Source of the DNA: Prasinococcaceae sp. CCMP 1430 | Lineage: Eukaryota; Prasinodermophyta; Palmophyllophyceae; Prasinococcales; Prasinococcaceae | Direction: 5' to 3' | DNA: 61,278 nt | NCBI GenBank assembly: GCA_013416795.1 | Contig: RQSC01000020.1 | Coordinates: forward strand, 142,535 to 203,812 | Shown: one piece after another, positions 8,911 to 17,585 of the stretch | How positions within the stretch are numbered: the first letter of the stretch is position 1 | How the letters are laid out: the number at the start of each line of letters is the position of its first letter | The notes under the pieces: model-generated | The model's input: only the letters and a program-made list of their open reading frames with translations | Told to the model about the DNA's origin: nothing | Databases searched by the model: none | Made by a program: the position numbers and the translations under genes

Positions 8911-11900
8911 TCACGCGGCGTGCGCGAGGTCAAAGAGCATGACGTTCTGCTCTGCCATCGCCGTACGCAGCTCGCGTCCGGCGCCCGCGAGCTCCTCGGC
9001 CAACGCTTCGCGCGCAGCGCGCACAGGCGGCGCAGAGCAGCCCTCCCCGCCGTGGTTGAGCAGCGCCGCAAAGACGGCGCTCGCCCAGGCTGGCAGCGCA
9101 CCTGCGTCGCATGCCGGCCTCAGCATCGAGCTGGTCACATCAACGTCAGGCGCAGCGTCGAACGCAGAGGTCTCAAGCTTCACGCCTGCGTCAACGCCCT
9201 GTAGCATGCGATGCACCACGTCAACTATCGACATGGCGTCCAGCGAGAGCGCCGCTGCCGCCGAGGTCGGTGCCTCGGGACACTTAGGCGCGCCCATGTC
9301 ACCGGCACACGCTGCCAGCGCGTCGCGCACCGCCGCGTCTGCCTCCCCACTCAGCGCGCCCAGCTCAAGCGAGCGCTCCCATGATCCGACCGACACTCCA
9401 ATGTCGGACCAGGGCCCAACCTCGGCGGGCGTCCAGTCTGTCGCCCCTACCTCGGCCGACAGCAGGCCGAGCACGTCCGGCGCGAGGCCGCAGTGCGCGA
9501 ACCCTGCCGAGTGGACTGCCGCCATACCGTCGAGTAACCGCAGGGCGTAGAAAGCAGCCAGCGGCGACGGCATAGTGCCGCCAGCCACCGAGTACGCTCG
9601 CAGGGCGCACGCAAGCGAGAAACCTCTGCCACTTTCGTCCATGGCACTGCCACCAGATGCCTGCGCGAGAGGCACGCGGCTGATGCTCGCGTCGCTGAAG
9701 CAATAGCACATGCCCGCAGCGGGCACGAATCCCCTGGGAGCGCAACAGCGTGCGGTCGACAGCTGCGCATTAATCGCGCTGGTGACGCAGTGAGCCCACG
9801 CGCCGTGCACCCACGTGCCCGTGTGTACCTCCAGTGTGCACTGCTCGTCATCGTTCCCAAGACCCATGGCAGCGAGAGTCACGTCGTCCGTCGCGAATGC
9901 AGAGAATACGCGCGCGCCGCTGGTGCGGCTCGCACGCAGTGCGGCAGTCAGGATGTACGTGTCATCACCGAGTGTCAACGGTTCGACCGACGCAGAGTCG
10001 CTGCCAGCTTCGCACGCGGTCAGCACGTGCGTCCCATCGAAGCTCTGACCAGCACAGACGAGCGATGCCAACCCAGGCGCCGAGTCGGGCCGCGCACCCA
10101 GCAGCGCGGAGCGTGCCTCGATGCCCCAAGGATTGCTCGCGCTGGCGCTCCCATCGCTCGAGGGCAAGCACGCACGCAGCTTTCCGAGACCGGCATGGCC
10201 GCAGGTCGCTCCTACGCCGCCATCTTCGAGCGCATCGGCTTCCGCGGGTGCTTCGGCCGTGCTGGCAATGTCCTTGAACACATGCGTCACCGAGAAGGGC
10301 TCGGCGCCCTCATTCACGGCATCGTCCTCGTTCTCACACTGAGGGGCGGCAGCCACCACGTCGTGAGCCGCGCTCTCGACCGGTCGCGGAGAGTCTTCGA
10401 AAACAGCCAGATTTTCGGCCGCATCTACAGCGTTCTCATCACCCTCGAGCGTAGCACCTGACGGGAAGTTCTGCGCGGGCGCGTCCGCGTCCGCCGGAGG
10501 CGGCGCGTTCTCTGCGTCGTCGTTCTCGACGGCGGCCAGCGGGGCACGCGGCGGCGCGGGTCCTGCACTATCGCCGCCCGGCGCATCCCCGAAAACCTCG
10601 AAAAGAGGATTCATGCTGATGCGAGAGGGTTTTGTGTTCGCCCTTGGGATCGCAGGAGACTCGGGTGTGAGCTCACCCATCGCGTCATTGGCGTCTTTTT
10701 CAAGGTCCTTGCCTGCGCAGAGGTCTTCAAAAACATCAAGTGGTGCGTCGTGACCACTGGGGGCACCATCCGCACCTCCCTTGTGGCCCTGGGGACACTC
10801 GTCCTCGAACACGTCTACGGAGAATGATTTAGGGTCGCCGAACGTATCGTCATCGGCGTCAGCATTTCTTGACGGCGCATCTTCGTAAACAGCCACCGCA
10901 TCGCCTTCGCCGACGGTAACAGATGAAGCAACGGGCGCCGCAGGCGCAGTGTTGGTCCCCCCTCCGTTGTCGCATCGCATGGTGCCCTGGCACGGCAGAT
11001 CCTCCTTGAACATCGACATGATGTCATCCATGGCCTCCTGCGTGTTGATGGTCATGTCATCCGCCTGTCCGCGCTGCATGGCCTGGCGAAAGTTCAGCGT
11101 CGGCGACGGAGGCTGAAAGATTTGGAAGCCGTCGCTGGTGTCGTCCTCTTCCTCAACAGCGTCGTCATTGGCACGGCCGCCTTCCATGTGCTCCTTCACA
11201 GCCGACAGGGGAGGCGCGACACTCGCCGCCGCGCCCGGCAGCTGTGCGTCGGGTGCACGCGAAGCATCCTGCGCGGGCGCCGCGGGCGGCTTGGCATTCT
11301 CGTCGTCCTCGAACACATCGAGCGGTTGGACTGCGCGGGCATCGTGCGTGGGCGCGGCGTTCTCGTCGTCCACGTAGACCTGAAGGGGTTCGCCCCCTGC
11401 ATCCAGCGGCGCAGCACCAGACGTGTGCGCGGCGTTTTGATCCTCTTCGAAGACCGCAATATCCTCGGCGAGGGGCTCCGGGCGCTGGGCGGGTGCCGTG
11501 GCGGCGACAGGCGAGTCGTCCTCGTCCATCTCCATCTCAACGTCGCTGCCGCTGCTCTCTTGCTCCCGCTCCTGCTCACACATAGCCTCGCGCTCGCGTG
11601 CGGCGCGCGCGCGCCACATTGCCACGCGGCGCTCCTCAAAGCTAACCTCGTTCCCGTCGGCGCCCACAAGCGCCGCTGGGTCGAACGCAGTCAGCGCACC
11701 GGCGTCGGTCCGGTAGACGCGGACGCGGCGCTTCGGTGCAAACATCCTGGCGACTCCCACGGGTGCCGATGCCGTTCGCTCCGCGGCAGCGGCAGCGGCC
11801 GCGACCTCGTTGGTGCGGGCCTCGGCCGCGTCCCTGGCCTTGCACGCGTCGAGGCACCTGCTGGTAGAAGTTGCGTTCTTCTCGTCGGGCTTTGCCTTGC

Positions 11901-12906
11901 CCTCGAACTCGGGGTCGACGAAAATCGCGAGCGAGTCGGCCGCGGGATCCACGGCTGCAGCGGCGGCCGCAGCCCCGGCGGCGCCCCCAAGCGTGGTGCC
12001 CGCCCACTGTGCAGGATTGGCGGCGTTCTCCGAGTTGTTCTGGCGCTGCGTCTGCAGGTGCTGCCACGGCCCCGCGGTGGCCCCGACGGCGCCGCTACCT
12101 GTGCTCCCGCCCACCCCATCGTCGGTGAATACCTCGAGCGGCGCGGCGGGGACGTTCGCGTCTGCCGCACCGAGCGGCTCGCCGCCACCGGCACCCGGCG
12201 CGCGCCGTGTCACGCGGCCGGGGGCTCGGAGATCGCCGAGCATGGCCCGCGAGGGGCCCTCGGCGATGGCCTCGGCGCTCGCGCTGTGCTCCTTCTTGGC
12301 GCGGGCGCGGCGCTTTGCCATGCGCACCTCGAAGCCCTTGCGCTTGGTGCGCAGTCGGTCGATCGGCTGGGCCATCCTGTCGATGCCCTCGTCGTAGACG
12401 CGCTTGGCCGCCTCGTGGTTGCCGCGCAGCTCGAGGAAGGTCGCGTGCGCCTCGTAGAACACCGCGAAGCATTGGCCGATGCCGTTGGCGCTCAAGTAGG
12501 AGAAGATGTCCTTTGGCTCGGGCACCCAGTCTGCGTACAGCAGCCACACGCGCAGGTAGCGCACGTCCTCCTTGTACTTGTCGGCGTGCGTTTCGCCCGG
12601 CGCGAACGCCTTGGTGCAGTCCTCGAGCAGCGGCACGAGCTCGGACTGGAGGCCCGCGGCCGGCACGGACTCCTTGGTCCACTTGATGGCGACGAGCCAC
12701 GGCGCCAGCGGATCGTTGCCCTCGTACGACTCGATGGACTGGCGCAGCAGTCGCCTGTGCTCCTTGTGCTTGCTGCTGACGCCTCCACCGCCGCTCGCCG
12801 CGCTGGCGAGCGCCGCGAGGCCCTTGCCGCCGCGGCCCGCCTTGAGCGGCACGACGTTCTCCTTGGCGCCCTCGAGCGCCGACGCGTCCGCCGTCGTCGC
12901 GGCCAT
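8911..12906 (-). CDS. MadBub spindle-checkpoint protein with ABBA-like motif array and C-terminal pseudokinase (BUB1/BUBR1/Mad3 family)
   Basis: This 1331-residue single-exon protein is a BUB1/BUBR1 homologue that should act in the mitotic checkpoint against APC/C-Cdc20. A KEN box lies at residues 15-17 (EGAKENVV). The Mad3/BUB1 TPR domain spans about 45-190 (ESYEGNDPLAPWLVAIKWTK; KEDVRYLRVWLLYADWV; FYEAHATFLELRGNHEAA). A long acidic, disordered middle carries about 12 short repeats of the form L-x-[VI]-[FY]-x-[DE]-[DE], matching the ABBA motif that binds Cdc20. MTINTQEAMDDIMSMF resembles the conserved CDI motif of BUB1. The C-terminal region aligns with the Bub1 kinase but looks dead: the catalytic loop reads HSAGFAHCGLAPDV, without the Asp and Lys of HGDIKPDN, and the DLG region reads SDIGVSVG. 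Start: the in-frame ATG immediately before the KEN-containing segment. It behaves more like BUBR1 than BUB1. Confidence 0.9.
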   Translation of the reverse strand: MAATTADASALEGAKENVVPLKAGRGGKGLAALASAASGGGGVSSKHKEHRRLLRQSIESYEGNDPLAPWLVAIKWTKESVPAAGLQSELVPLLEDCTKAFAPGETHADKYKEDVRYLRVWLLYADWVPEPKDIFSYLSANGIGQCFAVFYEAHATFLELRGNHEAAKRVYDEGIDRMAQPIDRLRTKRKGFEVRMAKRRARAKKEHSASAEAIAEGPSRAMLGDLRAPGRVTRRAPGAGGGEPLGAADANVPAAPLEVFTDDGVGGSTGSGAVGATAGPWQHLQTQRQNNSENAANPAQWAGTTLGGAAGAAAAAAAVDPAADSLAIFVDPEFEGKAKPDEKNATSTSRCLDACKARDAAEARTNEVAAAAAAAERTASAPVGVARMFAPKRRVRVYRTDAGALTAFDPAALVGADGNEVSFEERRVAMWRARAAREREAMCEQEREQESSGSDVEMEMDEDDSPVAATAPAQRPEPLAEDIAVFEEDQNAAHTSGAAPLDAGGEPLQVYVDDENAAPTHDARAVQPLDVFEDDENAKPPAAPAQDASRAPDAQLPGAAASVAPPLSAVKEHMEGGRANDDAVEEEDDTSDGFQIFQPPSPTLNFRQAMQRGQADDMTINTQEAMDDIMSMFKEDLPCQGTMRCDNGGGTNTAPAAPVASSVTVGEGDAVAVYEDAPSRNADADDDTFGDPKSFSVDVFEDECPQGHKGGADGAPSGHDAPLDVFEDLCAGKDLEKDANDAMGELTPESPAIPRANTKPSRISMNPLFEVFGDAPGGDSAGPAPPRAPLAAVENDDAENAPPPADADAPAQNFPSGATLEGDENAVDAAENLAVFEDSPRPVESAAHDVVAAAPQCENEDDAVNEGAEPFSVTHVFKDIASTAEAPAEADALEDGGVGATCGHAGLGKLRACLPSSDGSASASNPWGIEARSALLGARPDSAPGLASLVCAGQSFDGTHVLTACEAGSDSASVEPLTLGDDTYILTAALRASRTSGARVFSAFATDDVTLAAMGLGNDDEQCTLEVHTGTWVHGAWAHCVTSAINAQLSTARCCAPRGFVPAAGMCYCFSDASISRVPLAQASGGSAMDESGRGFSLACALRAYSVAGGTMPSPLAAFYALRLLDGMAAVHSAGFAHCGLAPDVLGLLSAEVGATDWTPAEVGPWSDIGVSVGSWERSLELGALSGEADAAVRDALAACAGDMGAPKCPEAPTSAAAALSLDAMSIVDVVHRMLQGVDAGVKLETSAFDAAPDVDVTSSMLRPACDAGALPAWASAVFAALLNHGGEGCSAPPVRAAREALAEELAGAGRELRTAMAEQNVMLFDLAHAA
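10265..12136 (-). other. Array of ABBA-like short motifs in the MadBub linker
   Basis: Within the MadBub gene, degenerate repeats occur at about 12116-12136 (LEVFTDD), 11910-11932 (LAIFVDP), 11432-11462 (IAVFEED), 11352-11381 (LQVYVDDENA), 11292-11321 (LDVFEDDENA), 11104-11128 (FQIFQPP), 10870-10897 (VAVYEDA), 10791-10823 (SVDVFEDE), 10715-10740 (LDVFEDL), 10578-10604 (FEVFGDA), 10385-10410 (LAVFEDS) and 10265-10291 (VTHVFKD). Most fit the published ABBA consensus [FIL]-x-[ILV]-[FHY]-x-[DE]. The number of functional sites is an inference. Confidence 0.7.
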
Positions 12907-13122
12907 CCTCTCCTTTCCCTCCCTTTTCGGCCCTCGCCGCCCCGCAATTTCCCCCGCCCTCCGGCTCTTCTTCGCCCGCGCCTCCTTCTCCTCCTCCCGA
13001 CGAATCCCCTTCGCAACCCTCCGAAAGCGGCCGCCGCGGCGTGCCGCGCGGGGGAACGCGCTGCGCGCGGCGGTGCAAGCGGCTGTCTCCAAGAGCCCGC
13101 AGCTGGCGCAGGGTCCTTGCAG

Positions 13123-13682
13123 GTCGTCGCCGAGGCGGAGGCAGAGGCCGTGGGCGACGGCGGCGAGCAGCTGGCCGCGCACCGAGCGGCGGAGGAGGGC
13201 GGCGCCGGGGCGGACGCCGGCGGCGACGTCCCGCAGGGGCCGTACTGCGACCTGCACGACGCCCGCGCGCGCGCCGCCTTCGAGCGCTGCCTGCAGGAGC
13301 ACCCTGAATGCCACCTCGCGGCCGTGAGCTACGCGCAGTACCTGCGCTGGCGCCAGGAGGAGATGCAGAACTCGTGCAGGGCGCGCGCGCGCAATTGGGT
13401 TGAGGCGGCGTCGCTGGACGCGGGCGACGCGGGCGACGAGGACGCGCGAGCCGCGTGGGCGGGCGCCGGCGCCGCGCGGTCGCGGCCGTACGCGAGCGCG
13501 CGAGAGAGTGAGTCCCGCGCCTCGTGTGACGCCGCCCCCTTCCTGCGCCCCTCGCCCCCCCCACACACACACCGGCGACCCGCGTCGCCCCAGCCGCACT
13601 GGCCGTGCGCGCCTCCGGCCCGCTGCTGCGCGGCGGGCGTCCGGTAGGTGACCCCAGGCTGCCAGTACAAAACGCATTGTGA
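13123..13682 (+). CDS. Unrecognised spliced protein, C-terminal part (hypothetical)
   Basis: I do not recognise this gene. An open stretch at 13123-13507 is bounded by a good acceptor (CCTTGCAG) and a near-canonical donor (GTGAGTCC). It is followed by a C-rich tract ending CGCCCCAG and a final exon at 13594-13682. The phases agree (one base carried over), giving a continuous frame that ends at TGA. Its sequence is not low-complexity in the middle: DLHDARARAAFERCLQEHPE, then HLAAVSYAQYLRWRQEEMQN with a few Cys. The last exon ends RPVGDPRLPVQNAL. The 5' exon and start codon are not identified. It would be divergent from the MadBub gene. Against it: the evidence is coding appearance and splice signals only. 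Confidence 0.38.
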
Positions 13683-15211
13683 GTGGCGACCGAGTGTGCC
13701 ACGCCATGAAGTTGCATTGGATTTCGAACCCTACCCCAAATATTTCACCAACCCTAACCACGCCGCGCGCGTCGCCCGCGCGCGCTGTGGGCGCCGCGCC
13801 GCGCGCGAAAACCGAACCTCCTCGCCGGCGGGAGCCAAGAACCCAAACCCACGCGGGGAAAACGCATTCACGACGCAGGTCAAACATCCAATTTTACAAA
13901 CCCTACATATCCAGAAAACACTCAAAACCGTAATTCGGGCGCGAAACGGTCACAAGCGCGCGCGCCCCCCCCGATGGCGTTTGATATGCGGAGATGGCGT
14001 TTGACGGGCGAGCGCGTTTTGACGGTAAGGGGATGGTTTCGCAGCGGCGGCGCGCCGGAATCGAGGTTCGTTTGCATCAATAATAATCGCGGAGAGATAT
14101 TTTGGTTTGTGTGCAAAATAGACTCCGTGAAAGTGGTCAAATGGAATGTAAAAGGGCCTCAACGATTCGCTGAAATGAAAGGAAGTATGCATGGATTCAA
14201 CGGAATCCCTTTCGCGCCCCCGTCCGTCCTCGTCAAACCGCACGCGCGCCCGTCACACCGCACGCCGCGCGGCCCCGTTAGGGTCGCGTGCGATTTCGGA
14301 ACCCATCGGAGGGATTCCATCTGGTTTCGGAAGTGGATTCCATAATGTCACGGGAGTTTTCATTTGGGAGCGCGAGAGTTGCGTCGGCGCCGGCGGCGTA
14401 TCCGCGCGCGCGCGCGCGCCGGCGGCTGGTATGGCGGTGAAGGTCGATGGGGGCAGCGGGACTGGCGGGCTCGGTGGGGGCTGCCCAGGAGCGCGTGGCT
14501 TGCTCGGGTGCAGCGCGAGGGGGCTAGGTGAGGCGGGCGGGCTCGTGGCCGAAGACTGCGCATTGGAAGGCGGGCGCCGCGGCACACGCGTGGCGTGCCG
14601 GCGCACGGTGCGTGCAGCAGGTCGGGTCGGCGAGGGCGGTTTCGAGAGCGGAAGTGTGCGCCGTGCACGACAGCGGGCGCCTGCGCCCACGGGCGGATGA
14701 GGGCAGCGATGGTATGTGCAANTCGCGACGAGCAAGCGGCGGGCGGCGCAGCGGCCATGTGCGCCGGCCGTGCCTTTGTCACGCATGACACGCACGGCCC
14801 GGCACGCGTCGCCCTGTCAAGCCGCGGCCGCCAGGAGACCGGGGCCGGCGCGTGCGCGTCGTTTGCCTGTCGCGGACCAGGGGGCCGCGCGGGCCGCGCG
14901 CTACGCGGCCGGCGGCGGCGGGGGTTGGATGGGTCGACGCCAATCCTATGCCGGCGGGCGTCAGCGCGACCAGCGATGTCCGCAGCTCCGCTCCCCCGCC
15001 TGCCCTATGTTTTGTGCTCCCGCTCGCCCCACTCGCTCGCTCGCTCGCGCGCGCGCTCGCTCGCGCGCTCGCTCTCACGCGCGCCGGGGGGAAGGGCGAT
15101 GCGAGGCGGTGGCAGCGCCTCCTCGGCTCGTGCGCTGACATGCCGTGTTCCGCGCTGCCCCTGTGCGGCCGCACCGCGATGCCCGTATCGCCCCGCTACG
15201 CAGCTGCAACC
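13683..15211. other. Intergenic region upstream of eS7 with AT-rich promoter-like island
   Basis: This is about 1.5 kb without a supported gene. An unusually AT-rich island at 13680-14345 holds telobox-like AACCCTAA/AAACCCTA pieces (about 13737-13755, 13905-13912) and two copies of GGATTCCAT (14312-14320, 14335-14343). The remainder is GC-rich, with an ambiguous base (N) at 14722 and CGCT/GCTCGC simple sequence at 15020-15080. The long open frames across 14190-15200 on both strands are low-complexity shadows. Confidence 0.45.
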
Positions 15212-15778
15212 ATGGCCGCCATGCAGCGCAAGAAGATCGTCAAGGAGGGCGGCGCTGCCCCCTCCGACTTCGAGGAGACCGTGGCGCAGGCTCTCTTCGA
15301 CCTCGAGGCCACCAACGCCGAGCTCAAGGCGGACCTCAAGGACCTGTACATCAACGGCGCGAGCGAGGTTAATGTGTCGTCCAACCGCCGCGCCATCGTG
15401 ATCAAGGTGCCCTTCAGGCTGCTGAAGCAGTTCAACCGCGTGCAGCAGCGCCTCGTGCGCGAGCTCGAGAAGAAGTTCTCGGGCAAGGACGTCGTCATCG
15501 TCGGCAACAGGCGCATCATGCGCCCCACCAAGTCGCTGAAGGACCAGCGCCCGCGCAGCCGCACCCTCACCGCCGTCCACGACGCGCTGCTCGAGGACCT
15601 CGTGTACCCCGTGGAGATCGTCGGCAAGCGCATGCGCTACAAGCTCGACGGCAGCAAGCTGCTCAGGGTCTTCCTTGACCCCAAGGACCGCAACACCTCC
15701 GAGTACAAGCTGGAGACGTTCGCGGGTGTGTACTCTAAGATGACCGGCAAGGCCGTCACCTTCGAGTACGGCAACTAA
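15212..15778 (+). CDS. RPS7: 40S ribosomal protein S7 (eS7)
   Basis: This 188-residue cytosolic small-subunit ribosomal protein is complete in one exon. [14 protein letters not shown] is followed by family landmarks [54 protein letters not shown] and the long basic run [20 protein letters not shown], and it ends KAVTFEYGN. The length matches the family (about 190-195). The ATG sits in ACCATGGCC; a second Met four codons in is an alternative. Codon use is strongly C/G-ending, as expected for a highly expressed gene here. It is convergent with guanylate kinase, 188 bp away. Confidence 0.97.
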   Translation: MAAMQRKKIVKEGGAAPSDFEETVAQALFDLEATNAELKADLKDLYINGASEVNVSSNRRAIVIKVPFRLLKQFNRVQQRLVRELEKKFSGKDVVIVGNRRIMRPTKSLKDQRPRSRTLTAVHDALLEDLVYPVEIVGKRMRYKLDGSKLLRVFLDPKDRNTSEYKLETFAGVYSKMTGKAVTFEYGN

Positions 15779-15966
15779 GCAGCAGCAGCGGGTGGGTAAA
15801 TACACATTATCTTACTATCGCGAGCGGCGCGGGCGCCGCTCGAGGGCACGAGCACGCGCCGCCGCCGCCGCTCGACGGCGCGCGCCTCCGGCGCCGCGAG
15901 CCACTCTGGGAGCGTGGACCTGGTTCCGTCCGTCGAACAGCAAATGCAGAGCAGTGCATCTCTATG

Positions 15967-16653
15967 TTACAAAATGTAGTGGCGCTCGCGAGTGCGCAAC
16001 TTCTCCGCGTCGATGATCGCGCCCAACTCGTGCACGGTGCGCTCGAGCTCACCCTGGGCGTTCACGACGACGTAGTCGAACTCGTCCATCTTGGTGAGCT
16101 CATCTCGCGCCGTGCCCACCCGCTCGACGAGCTTGTGCGGCGGCTCGGTCTTGCGCCCGACCAGCCGTGACGCAAGCTTCGCCTCGGACTCGGCAGTGAT
16201 GAAGATGCTGACGCTCTCCGGTAGCAGCTTGCGGATGGTCGCGGCGCCCTGCACGTCCAGCCTGAGCACCACGTCGCCACCCCTGGCGATCTGCTCGGTG
16301 ATCTGGCTCTTGGGGATGCCCTTGTAGTCGCCATACACGTTGGCATGCTCGAGCAGCTCGTCATCGGCGATCATGCGTTCGAACTCGTCGCGCCCTACAA
16401 AGAAGTAGTCCACGCCATCGACCTCACCCGGCCGCGGGGGGCGGCTGGTCGCAGTCGTCACGAAGTGCAGCCTGTCCCCGCGCAGCTCCTGCAGCCGCTT
16501 GATGACTGAGTCCTTGCCCACGCCCGAGGGTCCCGAGATGATGACGACCAGCGGCGAGGGCGCCGGCACCAGCGGCTGCGTGGGCAATCCCTCGAGCAGG
16601 TCCTTGATCTCAGCCGAAGAGGAGTCCTGGCGTGCGCGCGCGGGGGCGCGCAT
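15967..16653 (-). CDS. Guanylate kinase
   Basis: The enzyme phosphorylates GMP to GDP using ATP. The 228-residue protein has a short Arg/Ala N-terminal extension before the kinase core. The P-loop IISGPSGVGKDSVIKRL, the GMP-binding segment TATSRPPRPGEVDGVDYFFV and EHANVYGDYKGIPKSQI, and the lid/Walker B region VVLRLDVQGAATIRKLLPES are all present in order. Asp replaces the usual Ser/Thr after the P-loop Lys (GVGKDS), as in plant organellar guanylate kinases, which fits with the extension and hints at plastid or mitochondrial location. I start at the in-frame ATG (16653); the upstream frame is open but has no ATG. The upstream side faces the phosphatase gene across the assembly gap. Confidence 0.93.
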   Translation of the reverse strand: MRAPARARQDSSSAEIKDLLEGLPTQPLVPAPSPLVVIISGPSGVGKDSVIKRLQELRGDRLHFVTTATSRPPRPGEVDGVDYFFVGRDEFERMIADDELLEHANVYGDYKGIPKSQITEQIARGGDVVLRLDVQGAATIRKLLPESVSIFITAESEAKLASRLVGRKTEPPHKLVERVGTARDELTKMDEFDYVVVNAQGELERTVHELGAIIDAEKLRTRERHYIL

Positions 16654-16943
16654 TGTCGGGCGAGAACGGATGCGCGCGTCCAGATGAGTGCGTGCGCGCT
16701 CGGTCAGGGCGAAGCAACACGCGCGGAGCGCCGGACCAGGGCAGGCGCATGGGTGCACGGGTGGGATCTCGCTCTGTGCGCTGGCGCAAATCTAGGACAA
16801 ACGCGTGCGGGGGCCGACCGGCTGGCGATTGGCGCGCGGACGTACACACACGCTGGTCGAGGCGTCCGACCCGCTCGCCGCCGTCCTCGCCGCCACTCCC
16901 CCCAGCCGCGCGCGCAGCGCAGCGCACGGCGCGCGCCCCGCCG

Positions 16944-17585
16944 NNNNNNNNNNNNNNNNNNNNNNNNNNNNNNNNNNNNNNNNNNNNNNNNNNNNNNNNN
17001 NNNNNNNNNNNNNNNNNNNNNNNNNNNNNNNNNNNNNNNNNNNNNNNNNNNNNNNNNNNNNNNNNNNNNNNNNNNNNNNNNNNNNNNNNNNNNNNNNNNN
17101 NNNNNNNNNNNNNNNNNNNNNNNNNNNNNNNNNNNNNNNNNNNNNNNNNNNNNNNNNNNNNNNNNNNNNNNNNNNNNNNNNNNNNNNNNNNNNNNNNNNN
17201 NNNNNNNNNNNNNNNNNNNNNNNNNNNNNNNNNNNNNNNNNNNNNNNNNNNNNNNNNNNNNNNNNNNNNNNNNNNNNNNNNNNNNNNNNNNNNNNNNNNN
17301 NNNNNNNNNNNNNNNNNNNNNNNNNNNNNNNNNNNNNNNNNNNNNNNNNNNNNNNNNNNNNNNNNNNNNNNNNNNNNNNNNNNNNNNNNNNNNNNNNNNN
17401 NNNNNNNNNNNNNNNNNNNNNNNNNNNNNNNNNNNNNNNNNNNNNNNNNNNNNNNNNNNNNNNNNNNNNNNNNNNNNNNNNNNNNNNNNNNNNNNNNNNN
17501 NNNNNNNNNNNNNNNNNNNNNNNNNNNNNNNNNNNNNNNNNNNNNNNNNNNNNNNNNNNNNNNNNNNNNNNNNNNNNNNNNNNNN
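16944..17585. other. Assembly gap (642 N)
   Basis: Unsequenced run of N. It removes the 5' end of the purple acid phosphatase gene and most of its promoter shared with guanylate kinase. Open frames drawn across it are not evidence of coding. Confidence 0.99.

Noticed and set aside
11122-13647. 841-codon open frame on the + strand opposite the MadBub gene
   Set aside because: It mirrors the coding strand of a confidently identified gene and translates to Arg/Gly/Leu-rich sequence. Stop-poor GC-rich DNA produces such shadows; only the part after 13123 is kept as a separate weak candidate.
16632-17585. Extension of the purple acid phosphatase frame through the N run to 16632
   Set aside because: Translation through N is meaningless, and the segment before the gap overlaps the guanylate kinase start and is low-complexity.
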